Below, one piece after another: positions 51,241 through 59,921 of a DNA stretch of 64,000 nt (position 1 is its first letter; each line of letters opens with the position of its first letter). Below the pieces are notes generated by a model. That model searched no databases, had not been told where the DNA came from, and was given only the letters and a program-made list of their open reading frames with translations. The DNA comes from Caballeronia glathei (GTDB lineage: Bacteria > Pseudomonadota > Gammaproteobacteria > Burkholderiales > Burkholderiaceae). Location: positions 1-64,000 of the forward strand of contig NZ_JFHC01000033.1 in assembly GCF_000698595.1 (NCBI RefSeq), read 5' to 3'. The position numbers were made by a program, and so were the translations under genes.

Positions 51241-52122
51241 GTGACCCGCAACGCACGATTCAGGGAACTGCTGAAGTCGCCGCCTTTCGTTTGCTTGGGC
51301 GCGCATGATGCCATCACCGCAAAGCTCGCCGAAGAGGCGGGCGCGAAGGCGATCTACGTGAGCGGCTTTGCCGCGTCCGCGATCGTCGCGGGCCAGCCGG
51401 ACGTGGGCGTGCTCACGCAAACGGAGATGTTCGAGCACATCCGCCGCATCTGCCGCGTGACGAAGGTGCCCGTGTTCGCGGATGCGGATACCGGCTACGG
51501 CGGCATCCTCGACGTGCAGCGCACGATGCGGCTCTGGGAGGAAGCGGGCGCCTCGGTGCTGCATCTGGAAGACCAGGCGGTGCCGAAGAAATGCGGGCAT
51601 TTCGCGGGCAAACAGCTTGTTTCGAAGGAAGAGATGCAGCAAAAGCTGCGCGCGATGCTGGCTGCGCGCAGCGACCCGGATTTCTTCATTGTCGCGCGTA
51701 CGGATGCGATCGCGGTGACTGGACTAGACGATGCCATCGCGCGTCTCGAAGCGTATGCCGAAGTCGGCGCGGATGGTCTCTATGCGGATGCGCCCGAAAG
51801 TGTGGAGCAGATGCAGGAACTGGTGCGGCGCCTCACGCCGCTTGGCAAGCCGATCCTCTTCAACATGGCGCGCACGGGCAAAAGCCCGTACCTGTCGCTC
51901 GACGAGGTGTACAAGCTAGGCTTCGACTACGCGCTGTGCCCCATCGAGCCGATGCTCGCCATGCACAAGGCCGTCAAGGAAATGATGGAGCGTTTCATGC
52001 GCGAAGGCTCGACCAGTGCGATCGCGGATCGACTTACGCCGTTCGAGGAGTTCAACCGGTTCGTGGGACTGGAACAGGCGGTGGGCGTGGAGGCGCGGTA
52101 TGAGAGCGGCAAGGAGGCTTGA
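51241..52122 (+). CDS. Isocitrate lyase/PEP-mutase superfamily lyase (second paralogue)
   Basis: 293 residues from GTG 51241. VCLGAHDAITAKLAEEAGAK AIYVSGFAASA, FADADTGYGGILDVQRTMRL, the catalytic loop AVPKKCGHFAGKQLV and FFIVARTDAIAVTGLDDAIA are superfamily hallmarks; YDSGKEA-type ends are common among 2,3-dimethylmalate lyases and carboxyphosphonate mutase homologues. Directly behind the LeuCD-like hydratase, it most plausibly cleaves the hydrated product, for example dimethylmalate into pyruvate and propionate, as in the nicotinate fermentation pathway. That assignment is inference. Confidence 0.9.
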   Translation: MTRNARFRELLKSPPFVCLGAHDAITAKLAEEAGAKAIYVSGFAASAIVAGQPDVGVLTQTEMFEHIRRICRVTKVPVFADADTGYGGILDVQRTMRLWEEAGASVLHLEDQAVPKKCGHFAGKQLVSKEEMQQKLRAMLAARSDPDFFIVARTDAIAVTGLDDAIARLEAYAEVGADGLYADAPESVEQMQELVRRLTPLGKPILFNMARTGKSPYLSLDEVYKLGFDYALCPIEPMLAMHKAVKEMMERFMREGSTSAIADRLTPFEEFNRFVGLEQAVGVEARYESGKEA

Positions 52123-52233
52123 CTCGCATCCGGCCTCGTTCCATCCAACGTCCCGCTCGCGCTGGGAGTCAGCTCGAAGGACCAACAGTCCTGGAAACCG
52201 TCTGCCTTCAGAACTTCGTCTGCAACCCGATTC

Positions 52234-52790
52234 GCACCAGATGTTGAGGTCCGTTAATTTTGCCGGCGGCGTCCATTAATTCGAATCATCACACGCCGAC
52301 CGCGAGTGTGCTCATGACATGTGGAGGTTCGACGCACAGCGGAGTCAGGGGGGCTGTGTGAACGGCGCAGCTCGCACCAGATGTTGAGGTCCGTTAATTT
52401 TGCCGGCGGCGTCCATTAATTCGAATCATCACACGCCGACCGCGAGTGTGCTCATGACATGTGGAGGTTCGACGCACAGCGGAGTCAGGGGGGCTGTGTG
52501 AACGGCGCAGCTCGCACCAGATGTTGAGGTCCGTTAATTTTGCCGGCGGCGTCCATTAATTCGAATCATCACACGCCGACCGCGAGTGTGCTCATGACAT
52601 GTGGAGGTTCGACGCACAGCGGAGTCAGGGGGGCTGTGTGAACGGCGCAGCTCGCACCAGATGTTGAGGTCCGTTAATTTTGCCGGCGGCGTCCATTAAT
52701 TCGAATCATCACACGCCGACCGCGAGTGTGCTCATGACATGTGGAGGTTCGACGCACGGCGGAGTCAGGGGGCTGTGTGAACGGCGCAGC
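52234..52790. repeat. Tandem repeat, four copies of a 140-bp unit
   Basis: Units start at 52234, 52374, 52514 and 52654, each with GCACCAGATGTTGAGGTCCG, so the period is exactly 140 bp. Units 1 to 3 look identical; unit 4 differs near its end by one substitution and a missing G. Each unit contains TTAAT...ATTAA inverted arms around a GCCGGCGGCG core and a CACAG...CTGTG hairpin in its 3' part. No gene is encoded in the array. A 20-bp core is also found once at 33664-33683. Confidence 0.95.
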
Positions 52791-53422
52791 GACGCCAAAG
52801 CTCATCGCCAACGGTGAATCAGTGTCTCCCAAGGTGGCTTCGGAAAGCCCCTGTCACGCCAGGATTCGAAACGGACCTCGAGCAGCCAGCTTGGCCAGGC
52901 AGCACAGAGAGATCTATCGAGGATTCGAAATTCTCGTTGATGCCGTCGGAGATGGCGACCTCAGGAGGACAGGTCGTTCTTCTGCCGGTCCGGCGGAAGA
53001 GGGCGCGTCCGGAGAACTTCATCTTTGTCTCCGATATAGAAGAGCGTCGGCTTGAGTCGATCGACGAAGCCCTCATTGGACAGAAACTCCCCTCAAGCTG
53101 AGGAAAATATCGGCCATCCCGGCCGGCTGCATCTATCGGCGAGCCGCGCGGCCTGTGACGATCGACAGCAAGCCGCCCCTGCCTTGCCGGACGGGCCTCA
53201 AGCGTATCGGTGGAGCAGGACGACCCTGCAGCCACCTCAATCTGAAAACTTGCCCAGTCATTTTTTTCCATGCTAATTTAAATAGCCGGCACGTATCCCA
53301 TGCAGAAAGGCATAGCATGAGGGTGGCCGGCAAGCAGCAGACTGGACGTTCAGAGTCTCCTTGGTCAAAAGCAAAAAGGCATAAACGAGCCGCGCGCCCG
53401 TTGCCTTTGAGGAAGGGTTCCG
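52791..53422. other. Gene-free stretch between the repeat array and the importer operon
   Basis: About 630 bases without a convincing gene. Short frames on both strands encode low-similarity peptides (for example ENFIFVSDIEERRLESIDEA on the plus strand), possibly remnants of an insertion element. An AT-rich patch at 53264-53285 (TTTTTTCCATGCTAATTTAA) is the most promoter-like spot before the importer operon, followed by a leader of about 140 bases. Confidence 0.4.
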
Positions 53423-54286
53423 GTGGCAAGTACAGTTTTCGACGACAAAGCAACCGCCACGCGCACCCCAGCGCCGCGCCGACGCATTAGCGCGTCGACC
53501 CTGGCCGCGCGCGCACTGGTCGTAGTCGTCTATCTGTTCATCCTGAGTCCGCTGGCTTTCGTCGTCTGGCTGTCCTTCTTCAAGGACGTCGTCATCACGT
53601 TTCCGCCGTCCGGGTATACCGCAGCGTGGTACGTGAACGCGTGGCGCAACGCGGCATTCGCCGATGGTTTCATCTTCAGCGTGAAGATCGCGCTATGCGC
53701 AGCGGTGATCGGCGTGAGCCTCGGCGTAGCCGCCGCACTCGGCATTGCGCGGTACCGCTTCATGGGCGGCTCGCTCGTCAACATGTTGCTGCTCTCGCCG
53801 CTCGTCGTGCCCGGCATCGTCGCAGGCGTCGCGGTCTATCTGTTCTATCTGCGCGCCGAGAACGTGCTCAACATGGACATCGTCGGCACGTTCTCAGGCC
53901 TGTTGCTCGCGCATGTATGCCTGACCATTCCGTGGACGATGCGTCTCGTGTCGGCCGCGATGACCGGACTCGATACGACCATCGAGGAAGCGGCCCGCAA
54001 CCTCGGCGCCACCGGCTTCCAGACCTTCTGGCGGGTCACGCTGCCAATGCTTCGGCCGGCGATCGTTGCCTCTGCGCTATTCAGTTTCATCATTTCGTTC
54101 GAGAACCTCGAACTCACGCTGCCGCTCGTCGGCCCAGGCCACACGACGCTGCCGATCGCGATCATGCAATACCTCGAATTCAATCTCGATCCGACCATCG
54201 CCGCGGTCTCCGCTGTGCAGATCGTTCTGCTCGGAATCGTGATGCTGGTCACCGACCGGTTCGTGAAGCTCAGTCAGGTGATATAG
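53423..54286 (+). CDS. ABC importer permease (PotC type)
   Basis: 287 residues with about six membrane helices, starting at GTG 53423 after GAGGAAGGG. SPLAFVVWLSFFKDVVITFP PSGYTAAWYVNAW is the typical PotC N-terminus, and the EAA loop reads TIEEAARNLGATGFQTFWRV TLPMLRPAIVAS. It is the first gene of a four-gene spermidine/putrescine-type importer. Gene order is permease C, ATPase A, binding protein D, permease B. Confidence 0.92.
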   Translation: MASTVFDDKATATRTPAPRRRISASTLAARALVVVVYLFILSPLAFVVWLSFFKDVVITFPPSGYTAAWYVNAWRNAAFADGFIFSVKIALCAAVIGVSLGVAAALGIARYRFMGGSLVNMLLLSPLVVPGIVAGVAVYLFYLRAENVLNMDIVGTFSGLLLAHVCLTIPWTMRLVSAAMTGLDTTIEEAARNLGATGFQTFWRVTLPMLRPAIVASALFSFIISFENLELTLPLVGPGHTTLPIAIMQYLEFNLDPTIAAVSAVQIVLLGIVMLVTDRFVKLSQVI

Positions 54287-54288
54287 AA

Positions 54289-55350
54289 ATGGCCCGCGTC
54301 GCGATTCACAATCTTCGCAAGCAATTCGGGCAGACCACGGCGGTCGCCGATTTTTCCCTCGACATCGCCGACGGCGAGATGGTCGCCTTCCTCGGTCCAA
54401 GCGGCTGCGGCAAGACCACGACGCTGCGGATGATTGCCGGCTTCGTCGAGCCGAGCGGCGGTGCGATCCTGATCGGCGGCAAGGACGTCACGCATACGCC
54501 GCCAAACCGGCGCAACACCGGCATGGTGTTTCAGCGCTATGCGCTGTTTCCGCACATGACGGTTACCCAGAACGTCGAGTTCGGCCTCAAGATGCGCAAG
54601 CTGCCCGCCGCGGAACGCGACGCGCGCATCAAGCAGGCGCTCGACATGGTGCGTCTCACGTCGCTGCGCGACCGTTATCCACGGCAGCTCTCGGGCGGCC
54701 AGCAACAGCGTGTGGCCATCGCGCGCGCGCTTGCCATCCGGCCCGAGGTGTTCCTGCTCGACGAGCCGCTATCGAACCTCGACGCAAAGCTGCGTGTCGA
54801 GGTGCGCGAGGAGATTCGCGCGCTGCAGCAGCAGTTGGGACTGACCACCATTTTTGTCACGCACGATCAGGAAGAGGCGCTGACCATCGCCGACCGGCTG
54901 GCCGTCATGCACGACGGCCGCGTGCAGCAGATCGGCAGCGCCGATGAGCTCTACGAGCGGCCGGCCAATCATTTCGTCGCCGATTTCCTCGGCAAGATGA
55001 ATTTCTTCGAGGGCGCATTCGACGGCGATGGACGCTTCGTTACGCAGCGCGGCACGCCCATCGGCATCGGCGCGCTGCAAGCCGCGAACCCCGGCACACG
55101 CGTCGTCGGCTTGCGGCCCGAACGGCTTTCGCTCGACGCCGCACCGTTGCCCGATACGAACAGCCTCGCCGTCACGGTCTCGTCGCTCGTCTATATGGGC
55201 GCGACAGTGGAAGTGCGCGCGCTCACCGAGCGGGGCGACCCGATCGTCGCCCACGTACAGAACAATTTTCGCGGCGACGTGGGCCGCCTGGTCGCCGGCA
55301 GCAAGGCCTTCGCGAGCTTTCGCATCGATGACTGTGTTCTCTTCAACTAA
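54289..55350 (+). CDS. ABC importer ATP-binding protein (PotA type)
   Basis: 353 residues with Walker A GPSGCGKTT at 36-44, the Q-loop GMVFQRYALFPHMTVTQNV, signature LSGGQQQR, Walker B VFLLDEPLSNLDAKL and switch HDQEEALTIADR. A C-terminal TOBE_2 regulatory domain (VVGLRPERLSLDAAP, LVYMGATVEVRAL) completes the PotA/FbpC architecture. It starts 2 bases after the PotC-type gene. Confidence 0.94.
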   Translation: MARVAIHNLRKQFGQTTAVADFSLDIADGEMVAFLGPSGCGKTTTLRMIAGFVEPSGGAILIGGKDVTHTPPNRRNTGMVFQRYALFPHMTVTQNVEFGLKMRKLPAAERDARIKQALDMVRLTSLRDRYPRQLSGGQQQRVAIARALAIRPEVFLLDEPLSNLDAKLRVEVREEIRALQQQLGLTTIFVTHDQEEALTIADRLAVMHDGRVQQIGSADELYERPANHFVADFLGKMNFFEGAFDGDGRFVTQRGTPIGIGALQAANPGTRVVGLRPERLSLDAAPLPDTNSLAVTVSSLVYMGATVEVRALTERGDPIVAHVQNNFRGDVGRLVAGSKAFASFRIDDCVLFN

Positions 55351-55372
55351 ATCAACCGCACGGAGTGTAGCG

Positions 55373-56434
55373 ATGACCGACCGAACTGCCCGCCGCAATT
55401 TCCTCAAAACCGCTTCCGGCCTGCTGATGGCTCCGTCACTCGGGCTCGTCGTGGGGGAGGCGCGCGCGGCGGCGGCCTGTCCGAGCGTGGTGGTCGGAAC
55501 CTGGGGCGGCGACTACCAGAACCTGCTCAGCTCGAACATCGGCGGCCCGATCATCAAGGCCGAGGGCGGTGACGTGGTCTACGCCACTGCCGACCAGGTC
55601 TCGCGGATGACGAAGATGCGCGCGGAGAAGGGCTCGCGGCGCGGCTCGATGGACGTCACCTGTCTCGCCGATATCGACATGTACGACATGAACCGCGCGG
55701 ACCTGCTGCTGCCGGTCGACGCCGCCGAGGTGCCCAACGTCGCCAGCACGTTCGAGCTGTTCCGCAAGCCGTATTCGATCCCCCACATCTACAGCGCGAT
55801 GGTGATCGTCTACAACCCCGCGAAGTTCAGCAGCGCACCCGATTCGTTCAACGCGGCGCTCGATCCGCGCTACAAGGGGCGCGTCGGACTGTCCGACATT
55901 CTGTACAACTTCAACGCGATGACAGGCGCGCTCGCCGCCGGCGACAAGAGCGGCACGCTCACGTCCGGTATCAAGTTCCTGCGCGAGCTCAAGAAGAATC
56001 AGCCCAAGGTTTATCCGTCCAACGAGGCGGTCGCGGCCGCGCTGAAGACCGGTGACGTGTGGATGACCTGCATGTGGAAAGCGCGTGCGATCCAGTGGAA
56101 GAAGGCGGGTGTGCCGATCGATTTCGCGTTTCCTCAGGAAGGCGCCGTGCCGGCAGTGTTCGAAGCGGCCGTGCCGAAGACCAGCCGGTCGCAGCCATGC
56201 GGCTTCAACTACCTGAACGCGATGCTCGACCCGCGCGCGCAGCTCGGCTTCGCGCAGACGATGGGCTACGCGCCGACGGTCAAGAACGCGTCATTGCCCG
56301 CCGATCTGCAAAAGATGGTCGGCTTCTCCGACGCGCAGCTCGCGAAGCTGCTGCACATCGACTACGCGAAGACCGCCGAGCAGAAGCCGGGACTGCTCGA
56401 CTACTGGAATCAGGACTTCAAGGTTGGCCTCTAG
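55373..56434 (+). CDS. ABC importer substrate-binding protein (PotD type, Tat signal)
   Basis: 353 residues. The N-terminus MTDRTARRNFLKTASGLLMA carries a twin-arginine signal (RRNFLK), so it is exported folded by the Tat pathway. The mature protein is of the PotD/extracellular binding protein family 1 type: VVVGTWGGDYQNLLSSNIGG, YSIPHIYSAMVIVYNPAKF and VYPSNEAVAAALKTGDVWMT. The WGGDY start is typical for binding proteins of polyamines, opines or small peptides. The neighbouring hydrolases suggest an amide or peptide-like ligand. Confidence 0.9.
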   Translation: MTDRTARRNFLKTASGLLMAPSLGLVVGEARAAAACPSVVVGTWGGDYQNLLSSNIGGPIIKAEGGDVVYATADQVSRMTKMRAEKGSRRGSMDVTCLADIDMYDMNRADLLLPVDAAEVPNVASTFELFRKPYSIPHIYSAMVIVYNPAKFSSAPDSFNAALDPRYKGRVGLSDILYNFNAMTGALAAGDKSGTLTSGIKFLRELKKNQPKVYPSNEAVAAALKTGDVWMTCMWKARAIQWKKAGVPIDFAFPQEGAVPAVFEAAVPKTSRSQPCGFNYLNAMLDPRAQLGFAQTMGYAPTVKNASLPADLQKMVGFSDAQLAKLLHIDYAKTAEQKPGLLDYWNQDFKVGL

Positions 56435-56443
56435 GAACCCGCG

Positions 56444-57343
56444 ATGAACGGCACCTTTGTCGGCGATGCCGGGCGCACGGCGCGGCGCGAGCCGCGCGCG
56501 CTCGGTGTGTCGCTCGCGCTGCCTGCGTCCGTGGTGGTCGTGCTCGTAATCGTGGTTCCGGCGCTGCAGCTGTTCCGCTACAGCCTGAATCACTTCGACG
56601 TGCAGGCGCTGATGCAGGCGGCGTGGACGCCCGAGAACTACATCAAGTTCTTCACCGAGCCCTATTACCTTAATGTACTCGGCACCACGCTCAAGATTGC
56701 CGCGCTGTGCACGGCGCTGTCGCTGGTGTTCGGCTTTCCGGTTGCGTACTCGCTTGCGAAAAGCCGCAGCCGCTTCAAGAGTCTGCTGATCATCCTGCTG
56801 GTGTTTCCGTTGATGGTCGGCAATGTCGTGCGCGCGGCCGGCTGGATGGTGATGCTCGGCAACGCAGGCTTCGTCAATGCACTGCTGGTGCACTTCGGCA
56901 TCGTCGCGCAGCCGGTCCGGCTGCTCTACACGCCGCTTGCCGTCGTCCTCGGCACCACGGGCGTGGTGCTGCCGTACATGATCCTGACGCTGCAGAGCGT
57001 GCTCGAAGGCATCGACCTGTCGGTCGAGGAAGCCGCGCGCAATCTCGGCGCGAGCTTCGCGCAGACCTTTACGGCCGTGGTGTTGCCGATGTCGCTGCCG
57101 GGCGTCGCCGCCGGGTCGATGCTCGTGTTCATCCTGTGCATGAATGCGTACGCGACGCCGGTTCTGCTCGGAGGCACCGGGCTCACGATGATGACGCCGG
57201 CGATCTATGACCAGATCGGCAAGGCGGCCAACTGGCCGTTCGGTGCCGCGCTCGCGCTCATATTGATGGTGGTGACGCTGGTTTGCGCCATCGCATCGAA
57301 CTGGATCATCCACCGCCGCTACGCGAAGACGATGCTCGCGTGA
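56444..57343 (+). CDS. ABC importer permease (PotB type)
   Basis: 299 residues with about six membrane helices. LALPASVVVVLVIVVPALQL FRYSLNHFD is the PotB-type start, and the coupling loop reads LSVEEAARNLGASFAQTFTA VVLPMSLPGVAAG. It begins 9 bases behind the binding-protein gene and completes the importer. The peptidase-like gene follows after 58 bases. Confidence 0.92.
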   Translation: MNGTFVGDAGRTARREPRALGVSLALPASVVVVLVIVVPALQLFRYSLNHFDVQALMQAAWTPENYIKFFTEPYYLNVLGTTLKIAALCTALSLVFGFPVAYSLAKSRSRFKSLLIILLVFPLMVGNVVRAAGWMVMLGNAGFVNALLVHFGIVAQPVRLLYTPLAVVLGTTGVVLPYMILTLQSVLEGIDLSVEEAARNLGASFAQTFTAVVLPMSLPGVAAGSMLVFILCMNAYATPVLLGGTGLTMMTPAIYDQIGKAANWPFGAALALILMVVTLVCAIASNWIIHRRYAKTMLA

Positions 57344-57401
57344 GGGCGAATCCACCCGGCGCCGGATCGGTGGCGTCCAATTTTGTCCAGGATATCGAGC
57401 A

Positions 57402-58592
57402 ATGCCCATATTGACCCGCAAGACGCGTGACTACCGGCTGCAGGCGATGCGCAACCTGATGAAAGAGGCGCAAGTCGACGCGCTGGTTCTGACGAGTGCC
57501 GACTTCTTCCAATGGGCGACCAATTTCCATGTCGACGTGCTGACCTGGGAGCGGCCGATCATGGTGTGCGTGCCCGCCTCGGGCGAGCCGTTTGCGGTGA
57601 TGAACGAGCTGTCGACTCATCATATGCGGCTATCGCAGGAGCGCGCCTCGGTCTGGCTCGACGATATCGCGTTCTATGCCGAGCACCCGAAGACGACGGG
57701 GCGCCAGTACCTGGTCTCGCAATTGCCCGAACTGATCGCCGAGCGCTTGCGCCAAGCGGGGCTTGGCCGTGCGCGCATCGGCATCGATGCGGCAGGCGGG
57801 CCCTTCACGCGCGCCGCCGCGCTGTTGCCCGAGACGAAGTTCGTCCCGCTCACCGCCGAGTTGCGCGTGCTGCGCTGGGTCAAGACCGACGAGGAACTGG
57901 AGATCATGCGCGCCGCCGCCAGCCTGTCCGACTGGGTGCAGGACCGCTATCGAGAAAACATTCGCGCCGGCCGGCTGGTACAGGAACTCGACTACCAGAT
58001 GGCTACGCAAATGGTCGAAGAGGGCGCGCGCCGCTTTCCCGGCGAGAACCTCGAAGTGTTGCGCTGCTGGACACTGTCTGGTCCGGCATCCGCCTCGCCG
58101 CACGGCGATGGCGCGTCGTGCGGGGCGCGTATCAGCGAAGGCGATGTGCTCGTCAATATCGTGATCCCGCGCCTGAACGGCCTGGTGGTCGAAAACGAGC
58201 GCACGTGGTTCTGCGGCAAGCCCAGTGCCGACCAGGCGAAATACTACGAGGTCGCGCGCGCGGCCAACGAAGCGGCGCTGGCCGCCGCGGTTCCCGGCGA
58301 GCCGGTATCCGGCATCGATGCGGCGGCGCAGAGCGTGATCGAAAAGGCCGGCTGCGCGGACTTCATCCGGCATCGTACCGGGCACGGCATGGGCATCATC
58401 GGCCACGAGTATCCGGAGGACATGGCGTTCAATCACCGGCCGCTCCTCGCCAATGAAGTGTATTCGGCCGAGCCTGGCATCTACGTTTATGGACTCGGCG
58501 GCTTCCGGCTCGACGATTCGGTGGTGGTCGGCGCGCCACCCGAGGTGATGACGCGCACGCCCAAGACGCTCGAGTACGCGACGGTCGGCTGA
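57402..58592 (+). CDS. M24-family (creatinase/aminopeptidase P fold) hydrolase with altered metal site
   Basis: 396 residues: a creatinase-like N-terminal domain (MRNLMKEAQVDALVLTSADF) and a pita-bread C-terminal domain. His is kept in RTGHGMGIIGHEYPED and Glu in YSAEPGIYV. In metallo-M24 enzymes two Asp residues are expected in VxxD and sDxtRT; here the segments read LVNIVIPRLNGLVVENERTW, with Asn at both places. The last Glu (RxED) reads RLDD. This pattern resembles creatinase, which uses the fold without metal. It may hydrolyse a C-N bond of the imported compound. It is part of the importer operon. Confidence 0.85.
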   Translation: MPILTRKTRDYRLQAMRNLMKEAQVDALVLTSADFFQWATNFHVDVLTWERPIMVCVPASGEPFAVMNELSTHHMRLSQERASVWLDDIAFYAEHPKTTGRQYLVSQLPELIAERLRQAGLGRARIGIDAAGGPFTRAAALLPETKFVPLTAELRVLRWVKTDEELEIMRAAASLSDWVQDRYRENIRAGRLVQELDYQMATQMVEEGARRFPGENLEVLRCWTLSGPASASPHGDGASCGARISEGDVLVNIVIPRLNGLVVENERTWFCGKPSADQAKYYEVARAANEAALAAAVPGEPVSGIDAAAQSVIEKAGCADFIRHRTGHGMGIIGHEYPEDMAFNHRPLLANEVYSAEPGIYVYGLGGFRLDDSVVVGAPPEVMTRTPKTLEYATVG

Positions 58593-58673
58593 ACTTTTCA
58601 ATGCGGCGGCCGCGTGCGTCGCACGGGCGGGACGCCGTCGCCGCGCCTGTCGAATAACCGAAGGAGATTTCCC

Positions 58674-59921
58674 ATGGAAGCCGTGCTGTTCAGAAACGGT
58701 GCGCTGCTCGATCCGCTGCGCGCGGAGTTGCTCGAAGGTCACGACGTGCTGGTCGAGGGCGGTCTGGTGCGTGAAGTCTCGGACCGGCCGATCAAAAGCA
58801 GCGCACGCACGATCGACCTCAAGGGCAAGACGATCATGCCCGGCCTCATCGATCTGCATGTGCATGTGGTGGCCACCGAACTCAATCTGGCCCGGCAGAT
58901 TCATCTGCCCAACGTGCTGGTGACCTTGCGCTCGGTCCCGATCATGCGCGGCATGCTGCGCCGCGGCTTCACGACGGTACGCGATGCGGGCGGCGCGGGT
59001 CACGCGCACAAGCGCGCGATCGAGGAGGGCCTCGCCGAAGGTCCGCGTCTGTTCGTGTCCGGCCGCGCGTTGAGCCAGACCGGCGGTCACGGCGACATGC
59101 GCGAGCGCACCGATTACCTGCAGACCGACGCGCCGTGCGGATGCTGCGTGCGCGTGGGCGCGCTCGCGCGCGTCGCGGACGGCGTCGATGCAGTGCGTCG
59201 CGCCGCGCGCGAGGAACTGCAGATGGGCGCCGACCAGATCAAGATCATGGCTTCCGGCGGCGTCGCCTCGCCGACCGACCCGGTGGGCGCGTTCGGCTAT
59301 TCCGAGGACGAAGTGCGCGCCATCGTCGCCGAGGCGCGTAGCCGTCACACCTATGTGCTTGCGCATGCGTATACGTCCGAGGCGATCCAGCGCGTGGTGC
59401 GCTGGGGCGTGCGCACGATCGAGCACGGCAACCTCGCCGACAGCGAAACGGCCCGCGTGATGGCCGAGCACGGTGCCTATGTGGTGCCGACGCTCGTCAC
59501 CTATGAGGCGCTCTCGAGCGAGGGCGCACAGTTGGGTCTGCCGCCCGACAGCGTCGCCAAGATCGCCGACGTGCATGAGGCAGGTCTGCGCTCACTCGAA
59601 ATCTTCAAGCGCGCCGGCGTCAAGATGGGTTTCGGTTCCGATCTGCTGGGCGAGTCGCAACGCCTGCAGAGCAACGAGTTCCGTATTCGCGCGCAGGTGC
59701 TGTCGCCGGCCGAGGTCATTGCCAGTGCCACGGTGGTGGGCGCAGAGGTGCTCGGCATGGAGAACCGGCTCGGGCGGCTCGTGCCCGGCGCGCTCGCCGA
59801 CGTGCTGGTCGTGGACGGCAATCCGCTCGAATCGGTCGACTGCCTGCTCGGCCAGGGTGAGCGCATTCCGTTGGTGATGAAGGGCGGCAGGATTCACTTC
59901 GACGAACTGGCGCGCGCATGA
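58674..59921 (+). CDS. Metal-dependent amidohydrolase (imidazolonepropionase/prolidase-like)
   Basis: 415 residues from ATG 58674, with AAGGAG upstream. The amidohydrolase metal site is complete: His62-x-His64 in LIDLHVHVVA, a Lys in QIKIMASGG (likely carboxylated), His in VLAHAYTSEAI and TIEHGNLAD, and Asp in MGFGSDLLGES. The C-terminal sheet (LGRLVPGALADVLVVDGNPL ESVD) is typical. Relatives cleave Xaa-Pro dipeptides, cyclic amides or lactams. With the M24 protein it probably degrades what the importer brings in. Its stop overlaps the LysR start (ATGA). Confidence 0.9.
   Translation: MEAVLFRNGALLDPLRAELLEGHDVLVEGGLVREVSDRPIKSSARTIDLKGKTIMPGLIDLHVHVVATELNLARQIHLPNVLVTLRSVPIMRGMLRRGFTTVRDAGGAGHAHKRAIEEGLAEGPRLFVSGRALSQTGGHGDMRERTDYLQTDAPCGCCVRVGALARVADGVDAVRRAAREELQMGADQIKIMASGGVASPTDPVGAFGYSEDEVRAIVAEARSRHTYVLAHAYTSEAIQRVVRWGVRTIEHGNLADSETARVMAEHGAYVVPTLVTYEALSSEGAQLGLPPDSVAKIADVHEAGLRSLEIFKRAGVKMGFGSDLLGESQRLQSNEFRIRAQVLSPAEVIASATVVGAEVLGMENRLGRLVPGALADVLVVDGNPLESVDCLLGQGERIPLVMKGGRIHFDELARA

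Noticed and set aside
52234-52790. CRISPR array
   Set aside because: The repeats are 140 bp, directly adjacent and without unique spacers, and no cas genes are near.
52819-53271. 150-codon minus-strand frame containing NPGVTGAFRSHLG
   Set aside because: The phrase looks like a peptide that recurs in conceptual translations of intergenic DNA; no start signal or fold is visible, so it is not called a gene.
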